Assembly (NCBI GenBank): GCA_946885905.1 | Contig: CAMPHL010000076.1 | Span: 1-8,877, forward strand | Direction: 5' to 3' | Source of the DNA: an uncultured Pseudomonadota bacterium | GTDB taxonomy: Bacteria; Pseudomonadota; Gammaproteobacteria; Burkholderiales; Usitatibacteraceae | DNA: 8,877 nt | Part shown: in pieces, positions 1-6,039 of the stretch | How the letters are laid out: every line of letters starts with the position of its first letter | Numbering within the stretch: position 1 is the first letter of the stretch | Notes under the pieces: generated by a model | The model's database searches: none | Told to the model about the DNA's origin: nothing | What the model saw: only the letters and a program-made list of their open reading frames with translations | Translations under genes and position numbers: made by a program

Positions 1-431
1 GTGTCCAGGCCCGCCTCCATGCACATGATGGAAATGCCGGTTTCCGTGTCACCGGCCAGGATCGCGCGCTGGACGGGCGCCGCCCCGCGCCAGCGAGGCA
101 GCAGCGATGCGTGGATGTTGATGCAGCCGCGCGGGGGGAGGTCGAGGACCGCCTGGGGAAGGATCAATCCGTAGGCGGCAACCACGATGACGTCTGCCGC
201 CACGCCTCGCAGCTGCTCCTGGGCTTCGGTTGTACGCAGCGATGCCGGCTTGGACACCCGAAGGCCATGTCGAACGGCGCAATCGGCGACCGGGGTCGTC
301 GTGAGCCGCATTCCCCGCCCCGCGGGGCGATCAGGTTGGGTGAGGACCAGGGCGACGTCATGCGCGGCCAGGACCAGCGCCTCGAGCGCTGGGACAGCGA
401 AGGCGGGAGTGCCGGCGAAAACGACGCGCAA
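1..431 (-). CDS. fmt: Methionyl-tRNA formyltransferase, N-terminal part (cut by window edge)
   Basis: Fmt transfers a formyl group from 10-formyltetrahydrofolate to methionyl-initiator tRNA in the cytoplasm, giving fMet for translation initiation. The visible 143 codons form the formyltransferase Rossmann domain. They open with [18 protein letters not shown], followed by [10 protein letters not shown] near residues 31-40, [10 protein letters not shown] near 83-92, and the signature [19 protein letters not shown] at 105-123. Asn105, His107 and Asp143 (the last complete codon) match the catalytic Asn/His/Asp of the family. The C-terminal tRNA-binding domain lies outside the window. The start is a TTG at 431-429: it places the conserved RVVFAGTP at the usual distance, and there is no in-frame ATG or GTG just upstream. 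It lies 4 bases after the def stop codon with no clear Shine-Dalgarno, so translation is probably coupled to def. The family call is certain; the TTG start is an inference from alignment to the family N terminus. Confidence 0.96.
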   Translation of the reverse strand, partial: MRVVFAGTPAFAVPALEALVLAAHDVALVLTQPDRPAGRGMRLTTTPVADCAVRHGLRVSKPASLRTTEAQEQLRGVAADVIVVAAYGLILPQAVLDLPPRGCINIHASLLPRWRGAAPVQRAILAGDTETGISIMCMEAGLD

Positions 432-435
432 GGGC

Positions 436-939
436 CTAGGCGGCCTTGCGCTGGCGTTTCTTGAGTTTCGCGCGGATGCGGTTCTGCTTCAGGTCCGACA
501 AGTGTTCGACGAAGATCCGGCCGTGCAGGTGGTCGATCTCATGCTGGATGCATGTTGCGAGGAGCCCGGAGGCGTTGAGCGTGAAACGCGAGCCATTGCG
601 ATCCAACGCCGTGACGGTGACGCTTTCCGCGCGCTCCACGTTGTCGTAGATCCCGGGGACGGACAGGCACCCTTCCTGGTTCACGGCCTGGCCCTCGCGG
701 CGCGTGATCTCGGGGTTGATGAAGACCCGCAGGTCGCCGCGGTCATCGCTCACGTCGATCACGATGATCTGCTTGTGGACATCCACCTGGCTGGCGGCGA
801 GACCCACGCCGGGGGCCGAGTACATGGTCTCGATCATGTCGTCGACCAGCTTGCGGGTGACAGGGTCGATCTTTTCGACGCGTTGGGCGGGAATGGCCAG
901 GCGGGGGTCGGGGTATTGGAGGATCTCGAGAATGGCCAT
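436..939 (-). CDS. def: Peptide deformylase
   Basis: Def removes the formyl group from the N-terminal methionine of nascent proteins at the ribosome, using a bound Fe2+ or other metal ion. The 167-residue product has the normal length for a proteobacterial Def. All three active-site motifs are present: GVGLAASQ at residues 44-51, EGCLS at 89-93 (Cys91 is a metal ligand) and QHEIDH at 132-137 (His133 and His137 are ligands, Glu134 the catalytic acid). The C terminus is a basic tail ([10 protein letters not shown]). The ATG at 939 gives the typical start [14 protein letters not shown]; the reading frame stays open another 35 codons upstream, but that stretch is AT-rich intergenic sequence unlike any Def. 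No strong Shine-Dalgarno precedes the ATG. It is first in the def-fmt unit, which diverges from the tsaP gene. Confidence 0.97.
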   Translation of the reverse strand: MAILEILQYPDPRLAIPAQRVEKIDPVTRKLVDDMIETMYSAPGVGLAASQVDVHKQIIVIDVSDDRGDLRVFINPEITRREGQAVNQEGCLSVPGIYDNVERAESVTVTALDRNGSRFTLNASGLLATCIQHEIDHLHGRIFVEHLSDLKQNRIRAKLKKRQRKAA

Positions 940-960
940 AAAAGCTTGCGAATTGAACAA

Positions 961-966
961 ATTATG
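961..966 (-). promoter_or_regulatory. Possible -10 element for def-fmt
   Basis: Read on the minus strand this is CATAAT, five of six matches to the sigma-70 -10 consensus, 21 bases upstream of the def ATG. Transcription would start near 952-954 and give a very short leader. The best -35 candidate (TTCAAG, plus-strand 986-991) sits at a long 19-base spacing and matches poorly, so this is a guess from position and base composition only. Confidence 0.35.
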
Positions 967-988
967 TGCAGAATCTACCGCACTACTT

Positions 989-1013
989 GAAAAAGGGAGC
1001 GTAACCCTTTTTC
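989..1013. repeat. Perfect 9-bp inverted repeat in the def/tsaP divergent spacer
   Basis: GAAAAAGGG at 989-997 is matched exactly by CCCTTTTTC at 1005-1013 around a 7-base centre (AGCGTAA). It lies between the two divergently transcribed units and covers the place where a def -35 element would be expected. It could be the operator of a dimeric regulator, or a weak hairpin with an A-tract/T-tract on either strand, which resembles a small bidirectional terminator. With only four G:C pairs in the stem and no convergent genes to terminate, an operator seems slightly more likely. No convincing sigma-70 promoter for tsaP was found in the same spacer: a TTGAAA at 987-992 has no -10 partner at a normal distance. 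Confidence 0.55.
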
Positions 1014-1056
1014 TGAATATGGGTCCCGAGCACCATATCCACAAGCGAGTGCCGCC

Positions 1057-2316
1057 ATGCGAAAGACAATTATAACTTTAGTCGTCGCCGTGGCCAGTTT
1101 GGTTCCGGCGGGGGTCCACGGTGACGGGATGCCTCCTACGGCATCGAAACCGGGCACGAACGACCCCGCCAGCGCGTCGACTCGCGTTACGCAGGCCGAC
1201 CTGCAAGCCGACGCTCCGTCGGAGTACACCGTGGTCAAGGGCGACACACTTTGGGGCATTTCCGGGCGTTTCCTCAAGGACCCCTGGAAGTGGCCGCACA
1301 TCTGGCAGATGAACCAGGAGCAGATCAAGAATCCCCACCTGATCTATCCCGGCGATGTCATCAAGCTGGATCGCGAGGCCCTGAGGCTGTCGATTGCCGG
1401 CGGTGGGGCGGGCGCCATGGGTGGATCCCAAGGCGAGGCCGCCGCCAACGTAGTCAAGGTGGAGCCGCGGGTGCGGGTCGAGCCCCTCCAGATGGCTATC
1501 CCCAGCATTCCGGGCTCTGTCATCGGGCCCTTCCTCTCGCAGCCGCTGGTGGTCGAGGTTGGCGGCCTGGATACGGCCCCCACGATCCTGGCCACCGAGG
1601 AGAGCCGCGTGATCATCGGCGCCGGTGTCACGGCCTATGCCGACCGCATCGGCACCGACGACGGCGTCAACTGGCAGGTGTTCCGCCCCGGCGTCGCGCT
1701 GACCGACCCCGACAGCGGCGAAGTTCTCGGGTACGAGGCGAAGTACGTGGGCGACGCCCGCGTTCGACGCTTCGGCAACCCGACCACGCTGCACATCGTC
1801 AAGGCGCGCCAGGAAATCAACCGCGGTGACCGCCTGACGCCCGCAAGGGAATCGACCTATCCGACCTACGTCCCGCGCGCGCCCGACAAGCCCATCGTGG
1901 GCTCGATCATGTCGGTCGATGGCGGCGTATCCGAGTTCGGGCAGTACCAGGTCATCACGATCAACCGCGGCGCGCGCGACGGGGTCGAAGTGGGCCACGT
2001 GCTGGCTGCATATCGGCGCGGCGCTGAAATCGGCACCCATGGCGCACGGGAAATCAGGTTCACGGCGCCCGGGTGGTTCTCCGGCACGGAGACGAAACCG
2101 TCCCCGGTCGTGCCCGATCCGCCAAACCTTCAACCGGCGCCGACGCAATCGTCCGGCAAGGTGGTCGGTGTTTCCCAGGTCGGGACCGCGGTCAAGCTTC
2201 CCGACGAGCGCACGGGCCTGATCTTCGTGTTCCGCGTGTTCGACAAGCTTTCCTACGCGCTAGTCATGCGCTCCACCCGTCCGATCTACATCGGCGACGT
2301 GGTGCAGACGCCTTAA
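1057..2316 (+). CDS. tsaP: LysM-domain secretin-associated protein TsaP (type IV pilus)
   Basis: TsaP is a periplasmic peptidoglycan-binding protein that anchors the type IV pilus secretin PilQ to the cell wall. The 419-residue product begins with a signal peptide (basic MRK, hydrophobic residues 4-19, likely cleavage after VHG at about 22). A LysM domain spans about 57-104 ([17 protein letters not shown] to YPGDVIKL). A long middle region (about 140-270) is followed by a C-terminal FlgT-C-like domain: [22 protein letters not shown] at about 295-316 and [17 protein letters not shown] at about 388-404. A proline-rich linker near 345-365 separates these two conserved halves. LysM at the N terminus plus this C-terminal domain, together with the position beside def-fmt and dprA, matches what I recall of TsaP loci in Pseudomonas and Neisseria. 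The ATG at 1057 is chosen because it supplies the signal peptide; its ribosome-binding site is weak. The pilus role is inferred from the family: no pil gene lies in this window. Confidence 0.85.
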   Translation: MRKTIITLVVAVASLVPAGVHGDGMPPTASKPGTNDPASASTRVTQADLQADAPSEYTVVKGDTLWGISGRFLKDPWKWPHIWQMNQEQIKNPHLIYPGDVIKLDREALRLSIAGGGAGAMGGSQGEAAANVVKVEPRVRVEPLQMAIPSIPGSVIGPFLSQPLVVEVGGLDTAPTILATEESRVIIGAGVTAYADRIGTDDGVNWQVFRPGVALTDPDSGEVLGYEAKYVGDARVRRFGNPTTLHIVKARQEINRGDRLTPARESTYPTYVPRAPDKPIVGSIMSVDGGVSEFGQYQVITINRGARDGVEVGHVLAAYRRGAEIGTHGAREIRFTAPGWFSGTETKPSPVVPDPPNLQPAPTQSSGKVVGVSQVGTAVKLPDERTGLIFVFRVFDKLSYALVMRSTRPIYIGDVVQTP

Positions 2317-2338
2317 GCGTCAACCTGCATCAGGAACG

Positions 2339-2368
2339 ACAAAGGGCCTTCGGGCCCTTTGTTCTTTT
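2339..2368 (+). terminator. Rho-independent terminator after tsaP
   Basis: CAAAGGGCC (2340-2348) pairs perfectly with GGCCCTTTG (2353-2361) around a stable TTCG tetraloop, with one further A:T pair at the base. GTTCTTTT follows. It starts 23 bases after the tsaP stop codon and ends about 40 bases before dprA, so it should separate the two transcripts at least partly. Confidence 0.92.
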
Positions 2369-2407
2369 GGGCGTCAGCCGCGGACGCCGGCGCTTCGTTG
2401 AAGCGGC

Positions 2408-3505
2408 ATGGATGCCAACAAGATCGCACGCTTGCGCCTTGCCCTGATTCCGGGGCTCGGCCCGATCTCACAATTGCGCCTCGTGCGGCGATTCGGCTGC
2501 GCCGCGGCGGTGTTCGAGAACCTGGCCGAAGTCGAGCGCCTGGCGGGGGCGGGCGCCGCAATGGCCCTGGCCGAGGGCACGGACGCGCGCCTTTTGGATC
2601 GAACGCTCGCGTGGCTGGAGGATCCATCGCACCGGCTGGTCACGATCGATGAAGAGGAATATCCCGGGCTGCTGCGCGAGATCCACGACCCGCCAGGTTT
2701 GCTGTACGCGATCGGCCACGTCGAGCTGCTGCGCCGTCCTTGCGTCGCGATCGTTGGATCGCGCAACGCCACCATCCAGGGAATCCACGACGCTCGCGCC
2801 ATCGCCAGCCTGTTGTCGGCAGCCGGCCATACCATCGTGAGCGGACTCGCGCTCGGGATCGATGCGGCGGCCCATGAAGGCGGCCTGGAATGCGCGAGCT
2901 CGAGCATCGCGGTGACGGGAACCGGGCCGGACCTGTTCTATCCCCGGCGCAATATCGCGCTCGCGAAGCGCCTGGCCGCACACGGGTGCATCGTGACCGA
3001 GTTTGCACTCGGCACGCCTCCTGCATCGGGGAACTTCCCGCGCCGCAACCGACTCATCAGTGGCTTGGCGCGTGCGGTGCTGGTGGTCGAAGCCAACGAC
3101 AACAGCGGATCATTGCTGACGGCGCACAGCGCGCTCGAACAGAACCGCGAGGTGCTCGCCATGCCCGGATCCATCCATTCGCCGCTCGCGAAGGGATGCC
3201 ACAAGCTCATCAAGGAAGGCGCCGCCCTCGCCGAGGATGCCAACGACGTCCTCGATGCGCTGGGCTTGGCGCGCATCGGGCGGGCGGGATCCGCAAGCAA
3301 AAATGACGAAGATCCCCCCGATCCCCTCCTGCATGCGCTAGGATTTGCGCCCCTGTCGCCCGACCAGATCGCGCTGCGAACGGGACTCGAGGCGGCCACC
3401 GTGGCCGCGCGCCTCTGCCGGTTGCAGATCGAAGGACGCGTCGAGCAAGTCGCGGGCGGAAAGTTCCAGCGCGTGGAAGGGGGCGTCGTGAACCGCCTGA
3501 TATAG
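2408..3505 (+). CDS. dprA: DNA-processing protein DprA (Smf)
   Basis: DprA binds single-stranded DNA taken up during natural transformation, protects it and loads RecA on it; it is also widespread in species not known to be competent. The 365-residue product shows the usual order of domains. An N-terminal SAM-like region (about 1-75, including LIPGLGPISQLRLVRRFG) is followed by the Rossmann-like DprA core (about 80-290), with VGSRN at 116-120, SGLALGIDAAAHEG at 145-158, FPRRNRLISGLA at 210-221, SGSLLTA at 233-239 and CHKLIKEGAALAE at 264-276. After a variable linker comes a C-terminal winged-helix-like domain (about 305-352). It appears full length. The ATG at 2408 gives a normal N terminus; a GAAG four to seven bases upstream is at best a weak ribosome-binding site. 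No canonical promoter is seen between the tsaP terminator and the start. It is followed after 10 bases by topA, probably in one transcript. Confidence 0.96.
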   Translation: MDANKIARLRLALIPGLGPISQLRLVRRFGCAAAVFENLAEVERLAGAGAAMALAEGTDARLLDRTLAWLEDPSHRLVTIDEEEYPGLLREIHDPPGLLYAIGHVELLRRPCVAIVGSRNATIQGIHDARAIASLLSAAGHTIVSGLALGIDAAAHEGGLECASSSIAVTGTGPDLFYPRRNIALAKRLAAHGCIVTEFALGTPPASGNFPRRNRLISGLARAVLVVEANDNSGSLLTAHSALEQNREVLAMPGSIHSPLAKGCHKLIKEGAALAEDANDVLDALGLARIGRAGSASKNDEDPPDPLLHALGFAPLSPDQIALRTGLEAATVAARLCRLQIEGRVEQVAGGKFQRVEGGVVNRLI

Positions 3506-3515
3506 TGAAAAAGAC

Positions 3516-6023
3516 ATGCCATCGCATCTGCTCATCGTCGAGTCGCCTTCGAAGGCCAAGACGCTCAAGAAATATCTGGGCAAGGATTTCGAGATCCTCG
3601 CCTCGTACGGGCACGTGCGCGACCTCGTGCCGAAGACGGGCGCCGTCGACCCCGAAGACAACTTCCGCATGACCTACGAGCTCATCGACCGCAACGCCAA
3701 GCACGTCGATGCGATCGCGAAGGCGGTGAAGGACGTGGACACCGTCATGCTCGCGACGGACCCGGACCGCGAGGGCGAGGCGATCGCGTGGCACTTGTGG
3801 GAGATCCTCAAGTCGCGCCGCGCGCTCAAGGACAAGAAGGTGAAGCGCGTCGTCTTCTACGAGATCACCGAAGGCGCGGTGAAGGAGGCGGTGCGCAACC
3901 CGCGCGCCATCTCCATGGACCTGGTGAACGCGCAGCAGGCGCGCCGCGCGCTCGACTACCTGGTGGGCTTCAACCTCTCGCCGCTGCTGTGGAAGAAGAT
4001 CCGTCGCGGGCTGTCGGCCGGGCGGGTGCAGAGCCCGGCGCTGAGGCTCATCGTCGAGCGCGAGCTCGAGATCGAGAAGTTCAAGAGCCAGGAATACTGG
4101 ACGATCCACTTCGACAGCAGCAAGGACAAGGTCGCCTTCACCGCGAAGCTCACGCACCTGGATGGCGAGAAGCTGGACCAGTTCGCGATCGGCAGCGCCG
4201 AGCGCGACGCCGAGGTGCGGCGCCTGCTCGAGGAGCGGGGCAAGGGAGCCGCGCGCGTGAAGGAAGTCGAGCGCAAGAGCAAGCTGCGCTCGCCCGCGGC
4301 GCCCTTCACCACTTCCACGCTGCAGCAGGAAGCCGTGCGCAAGCTCGGCTTCTCGACCGATCGCGCGATGAAGGTCGCGCAGAGCCTCTACGAGGGCGTG
4401 AACATCGGCAAGACCGTGACCGGCCTCATCACCTACATGCGCACGGATTCGGTGACCCTCTCGAAGGAAGCGGTGACCGAGATGCGCGGCTACATCACGA
4501 AGAACTACGGGCCCGACTACCTCCCGAAAGCCCCGGTCATGTACCGCAGCAGCTCCAAGAACGCGCAGGAGGCGCACGAGGCGATCCGCCCGACCTCGAT
4601 CGCGCGCACGCCGGAGTCGGTGTTCCCGTACTTGAACGACGAGCAGCGCAAGCTCTACGAGATGATCTGGAAGCGCGCCATCGCCTCGCAGATGACGCCG
4701 GCCAAGTTCGACACCGTGGCGGTCGACTTCACCGTGGGCCCCGAAGGCAACGTCTTTCGCGCCACGGGCCAGACGATGGTGTTCGCCGGCTTCTACGCCG
4801 TTTACCACGAGGACCAGGACGACGCCGTCGAGGAGGAGGACAGGCGCCTGCCCGCCTTCGAGAGGGGCGATACGGTCCGCATCGAGAAACTCTACGGCGA
4901 GCAGCATTTCACGCAACCCCCGCCGCGCTACTCGGAGGCGAGCCTGGTGAAAGTGCTCGAGCAGTACGGCATCGGCCGGCCGTCCACGTACGCCTCGATC
5001 ATCTCGACGCTGCAGAACCGCGAGTACGTCACGCTCGACAAGAAGCGCTTCATCCCAACGGACGTGGGCAGGATCGTGAACAAGTTCCTGACGGAACACT
5101 TCGCCCACTGGGTGGACTACGAATACACGGCCAAACTCGAGGACGAGCTCGACGACATCTCCAACGGCAAGGAAGAATGGGTGCCGATGCTGGAGAAGTT
5201 CTGGAAGGACTTCTCGGCACAGATCGGCGAGAAGGAATCGGTGTCGCGCAAGGACGTGACCCAGGAAGCGCTCGACGAGATGTGCCCGAAGTGCGGCAAG
5301 CACCATCTCACCATCCGCCTGGGGCGGCGCGGGCGCTTCATCGGCTGCCCCGGATATCCGGACTGCGACTACACGCGCAACCTGGACGGCGCCGAGGGCT
5401 CCGAGCCGATGAAGAAGGAACTCGGCACCGAACCCGGGACCGGGAAGTTGATCCAGTTGCTGCAAGGTCCGTTCGGCCCGTATGTTCAGCTGGGCGAGAT
5501 GGAGGGCGAGAAGAAACCCAAGCGCGTATCGGTGCCGAAGAACGTGCCCCTGGAGCAGGTCGACCTAGCCGTTGCGCTCAAGCTCCTCGCCCTGCCCCGG
5601 GACCTTGGAGCGCATCCGGAAACCGGGAAGAAGGTCCACGCCGCGATCGGCCGCTTTGGTCCCTACGTGAGCCACGACGGCCAGTTCAAGTCGATCCCGC
5701 GCGACGAGAGCGTGTTCGACATCGGGCTCGAGCGGGCGGTGGCTCTGCTCAAGGAGCCCAAGCAGTTCGGCGGCCGCGGGGCGCTCAAGATTCTCGGCAA
5801 GCATCCGCAGGACGGCCAGCCTGTCGGCCTCTACTCGGGTCGCTACGGCCCGTACGTGAAGCACGGGAAGGTCAACGCCACCTTGCCCGATGAAGGCATG
5901 ATCTCCACGGTCACGTTGGAGGGCGCGCTCGAGCTTCTCGCGGCGAAGTCCGCCAAGGGCGGCAGGTCGCGAAGCGCGAAGCCGCAGGCGAAAGCCGCGA
6001 CGAAAGGAAAGAAGGCCGCGTAA
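3516..6023 (+). CDS. topA: DNA topoisomerase I (type IA)
   Basis: TopA relaxes negative supercoils by passing a strand through a transient single-strand break with a 5'-phosphotyrosine link. The 835-residue protein is complete. The Toprim domain (about 1-120) has VESPSKAKT with Glu9, and TDPDREGEAIAWHL with Asp82, Asp84 and Glu86. The core includes GLSAGRVQSPALRLIV at 165-180, and the catalytic tyrosine is Tyr307 in GLITYMRTDS. QYGIGRPSTYASII sits at 483-496. One C4 zinc finger follows (Cys590, Cys593, Cys611, Cys617). Three topoisomerase C-terminal repeats are recognisable by GPFGPYVQLG (651), GRFGPYVSH (712) and GRYGPYVKHG (775). The end is a lysine-rich tail. One zinc finger plus C-terminal repeats differs from E. 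coli TopA, which has several zinc fingers. Strong GC-ending codon use suggests high expression. It starts 10 bases after dprA behind an A-rich leader (GTGAAAAAGAC) that may serve as its ribosome-binding site. Confidence 0.98.
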   Translation: MPSHLLIVESPSKAKTLKKYLGKDFEILASYGHVRDLVPKTGAVDPEDNFRMTYELIDRNAKHVDAIAKAVKDVDTVMLATDPDREGEAIAWHLWEILKSRRALKDKKVKRVVFYEITEGAVKEAVRNPRAISMDLVNAQQARRALDYLVGFNLSPLLWKKIRRGLSAGRVQSPALRLIVERELEIEKFKSQEYWTIHFDSSKDKVAFTAKLTHLDGEKLDQFAIGSAERDAEVRRLLEERGKGAARVKEVERKSKLRSPAAPFTTSTLQQEAVRKLGFSTDRAMKVAQSLYEGVNIGKTVTGLITYMRTDSVTLSKEAVTEMRGYITKNYGPDYLPKAPVMYRSSSKNAQEAHEAIRPTSIARTPESVFPYLNDEQRKLYEMIWKRAIASQMTPAKFDTVAVDFTVGPEGNVFRATGQTMVFAGFYAVYHEDQDDAVEEEDRRLPAFERGDTVRIEKLYGEQHFTQPPPRYSEASLVKVLEQYGIGRPSTYASIISTLQNREYVTLDKKRFIPTDVGRIVNKFLTEHFAHWVDYEYTAKLEDELDDISNGKEEWVPMLEKFWKDFSAQIGEKESVSRKDVTQEALDEMCPKCGKHHLTIRLGRRGRFIGCPGYPDCDYTRNLDGAEGSEPMKKELGTEPGTGKLIQLLQGPFGPYVQLGEMEGEKKPKRVSVPKNVPLEQVDLAVALKLLALPRDLGAHPETGKKVHAAIGRFGPYVSHDGQFKSIPRDESVFDIGLERAVALLKEPKQFGGRGALKILGKHPQDGQPVGLYSGRYGPYVKHGKVNATLPDEGMISTVTLEGALELLAAKSAKGGRSRSAKPQAKAATKGKKAA

Positions 6024-6036
6024 GCGGCCTCTTTGT
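6013..6036 (+). terminator. GC-rich hairpin spanning the topA stop codon, with short T-rich tail
   Basis: AGGCCGC (6013-6019) pairs perfectly with GCGGCCT (6024-6030) around a four-base loop GTAA that contains the TAA stop codon of topA. CTTTGTT follows. The geometry is that of a modest intrinsic terminator, although the T-tract is interrupted. The glycosyltransferase gene starts only about four bases beyond the T-rich tail, so the hairpin would either end topA transcripts, limit read-through into that gene, or act as a 3' stabilising structure on the mRNA. Confidence 0.6.
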
Positions 6037-6039
6037 TCC

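Noticed and set aside
187..990. 267-codon plus-strand frame opposite fmt and def
   Set aside because: It covers two certain minus-strand genes and runs through their intergenic region; it has no recognisable features.
953..1020. TTGAAC (953) and TTGAAA (987) as -35 elements for a tsaP promoter
   Set aside because: No acceptable -10 hexamer is found at 16-18 bases from either. GAATAT at 1015 is 22 bases from the second, too far for a usual sigma-70 promoter.
940..1044. Upstream extension of def by 35 codons
   Set aside because: The added residues resemble no Def N terminus and cover the AT-rich spacer with the inverted repeat and putative promoter; the ATG at 939 gives the standard [14 protein letters not shown] start.
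1078..2148. 356-codon minus-strand frame opposite tsaP
   Set aside because: No motif and biased composition; the sense frame has a signal peptide and a LysM domain.
3210..5465. 751-codon open frame on the minus strand across dprA and topA
   Set aside because: It is an antisense shadow of high-GC, GC3-biased topA. Its composition is low-complexity (Leu, Val, Arg, His, Asp) with no recognisable domain, and the sense strand encodes clear DprA and TopA motifs.
3788..5893. 701-codon open frame on the plus strand in another frame inside topA
   Set aside because: The translation is Arg/Gly/Ala-rich with no family motif. It exists because stop codons are rare at this GC content; the overlapping topA frame is unmistakable.
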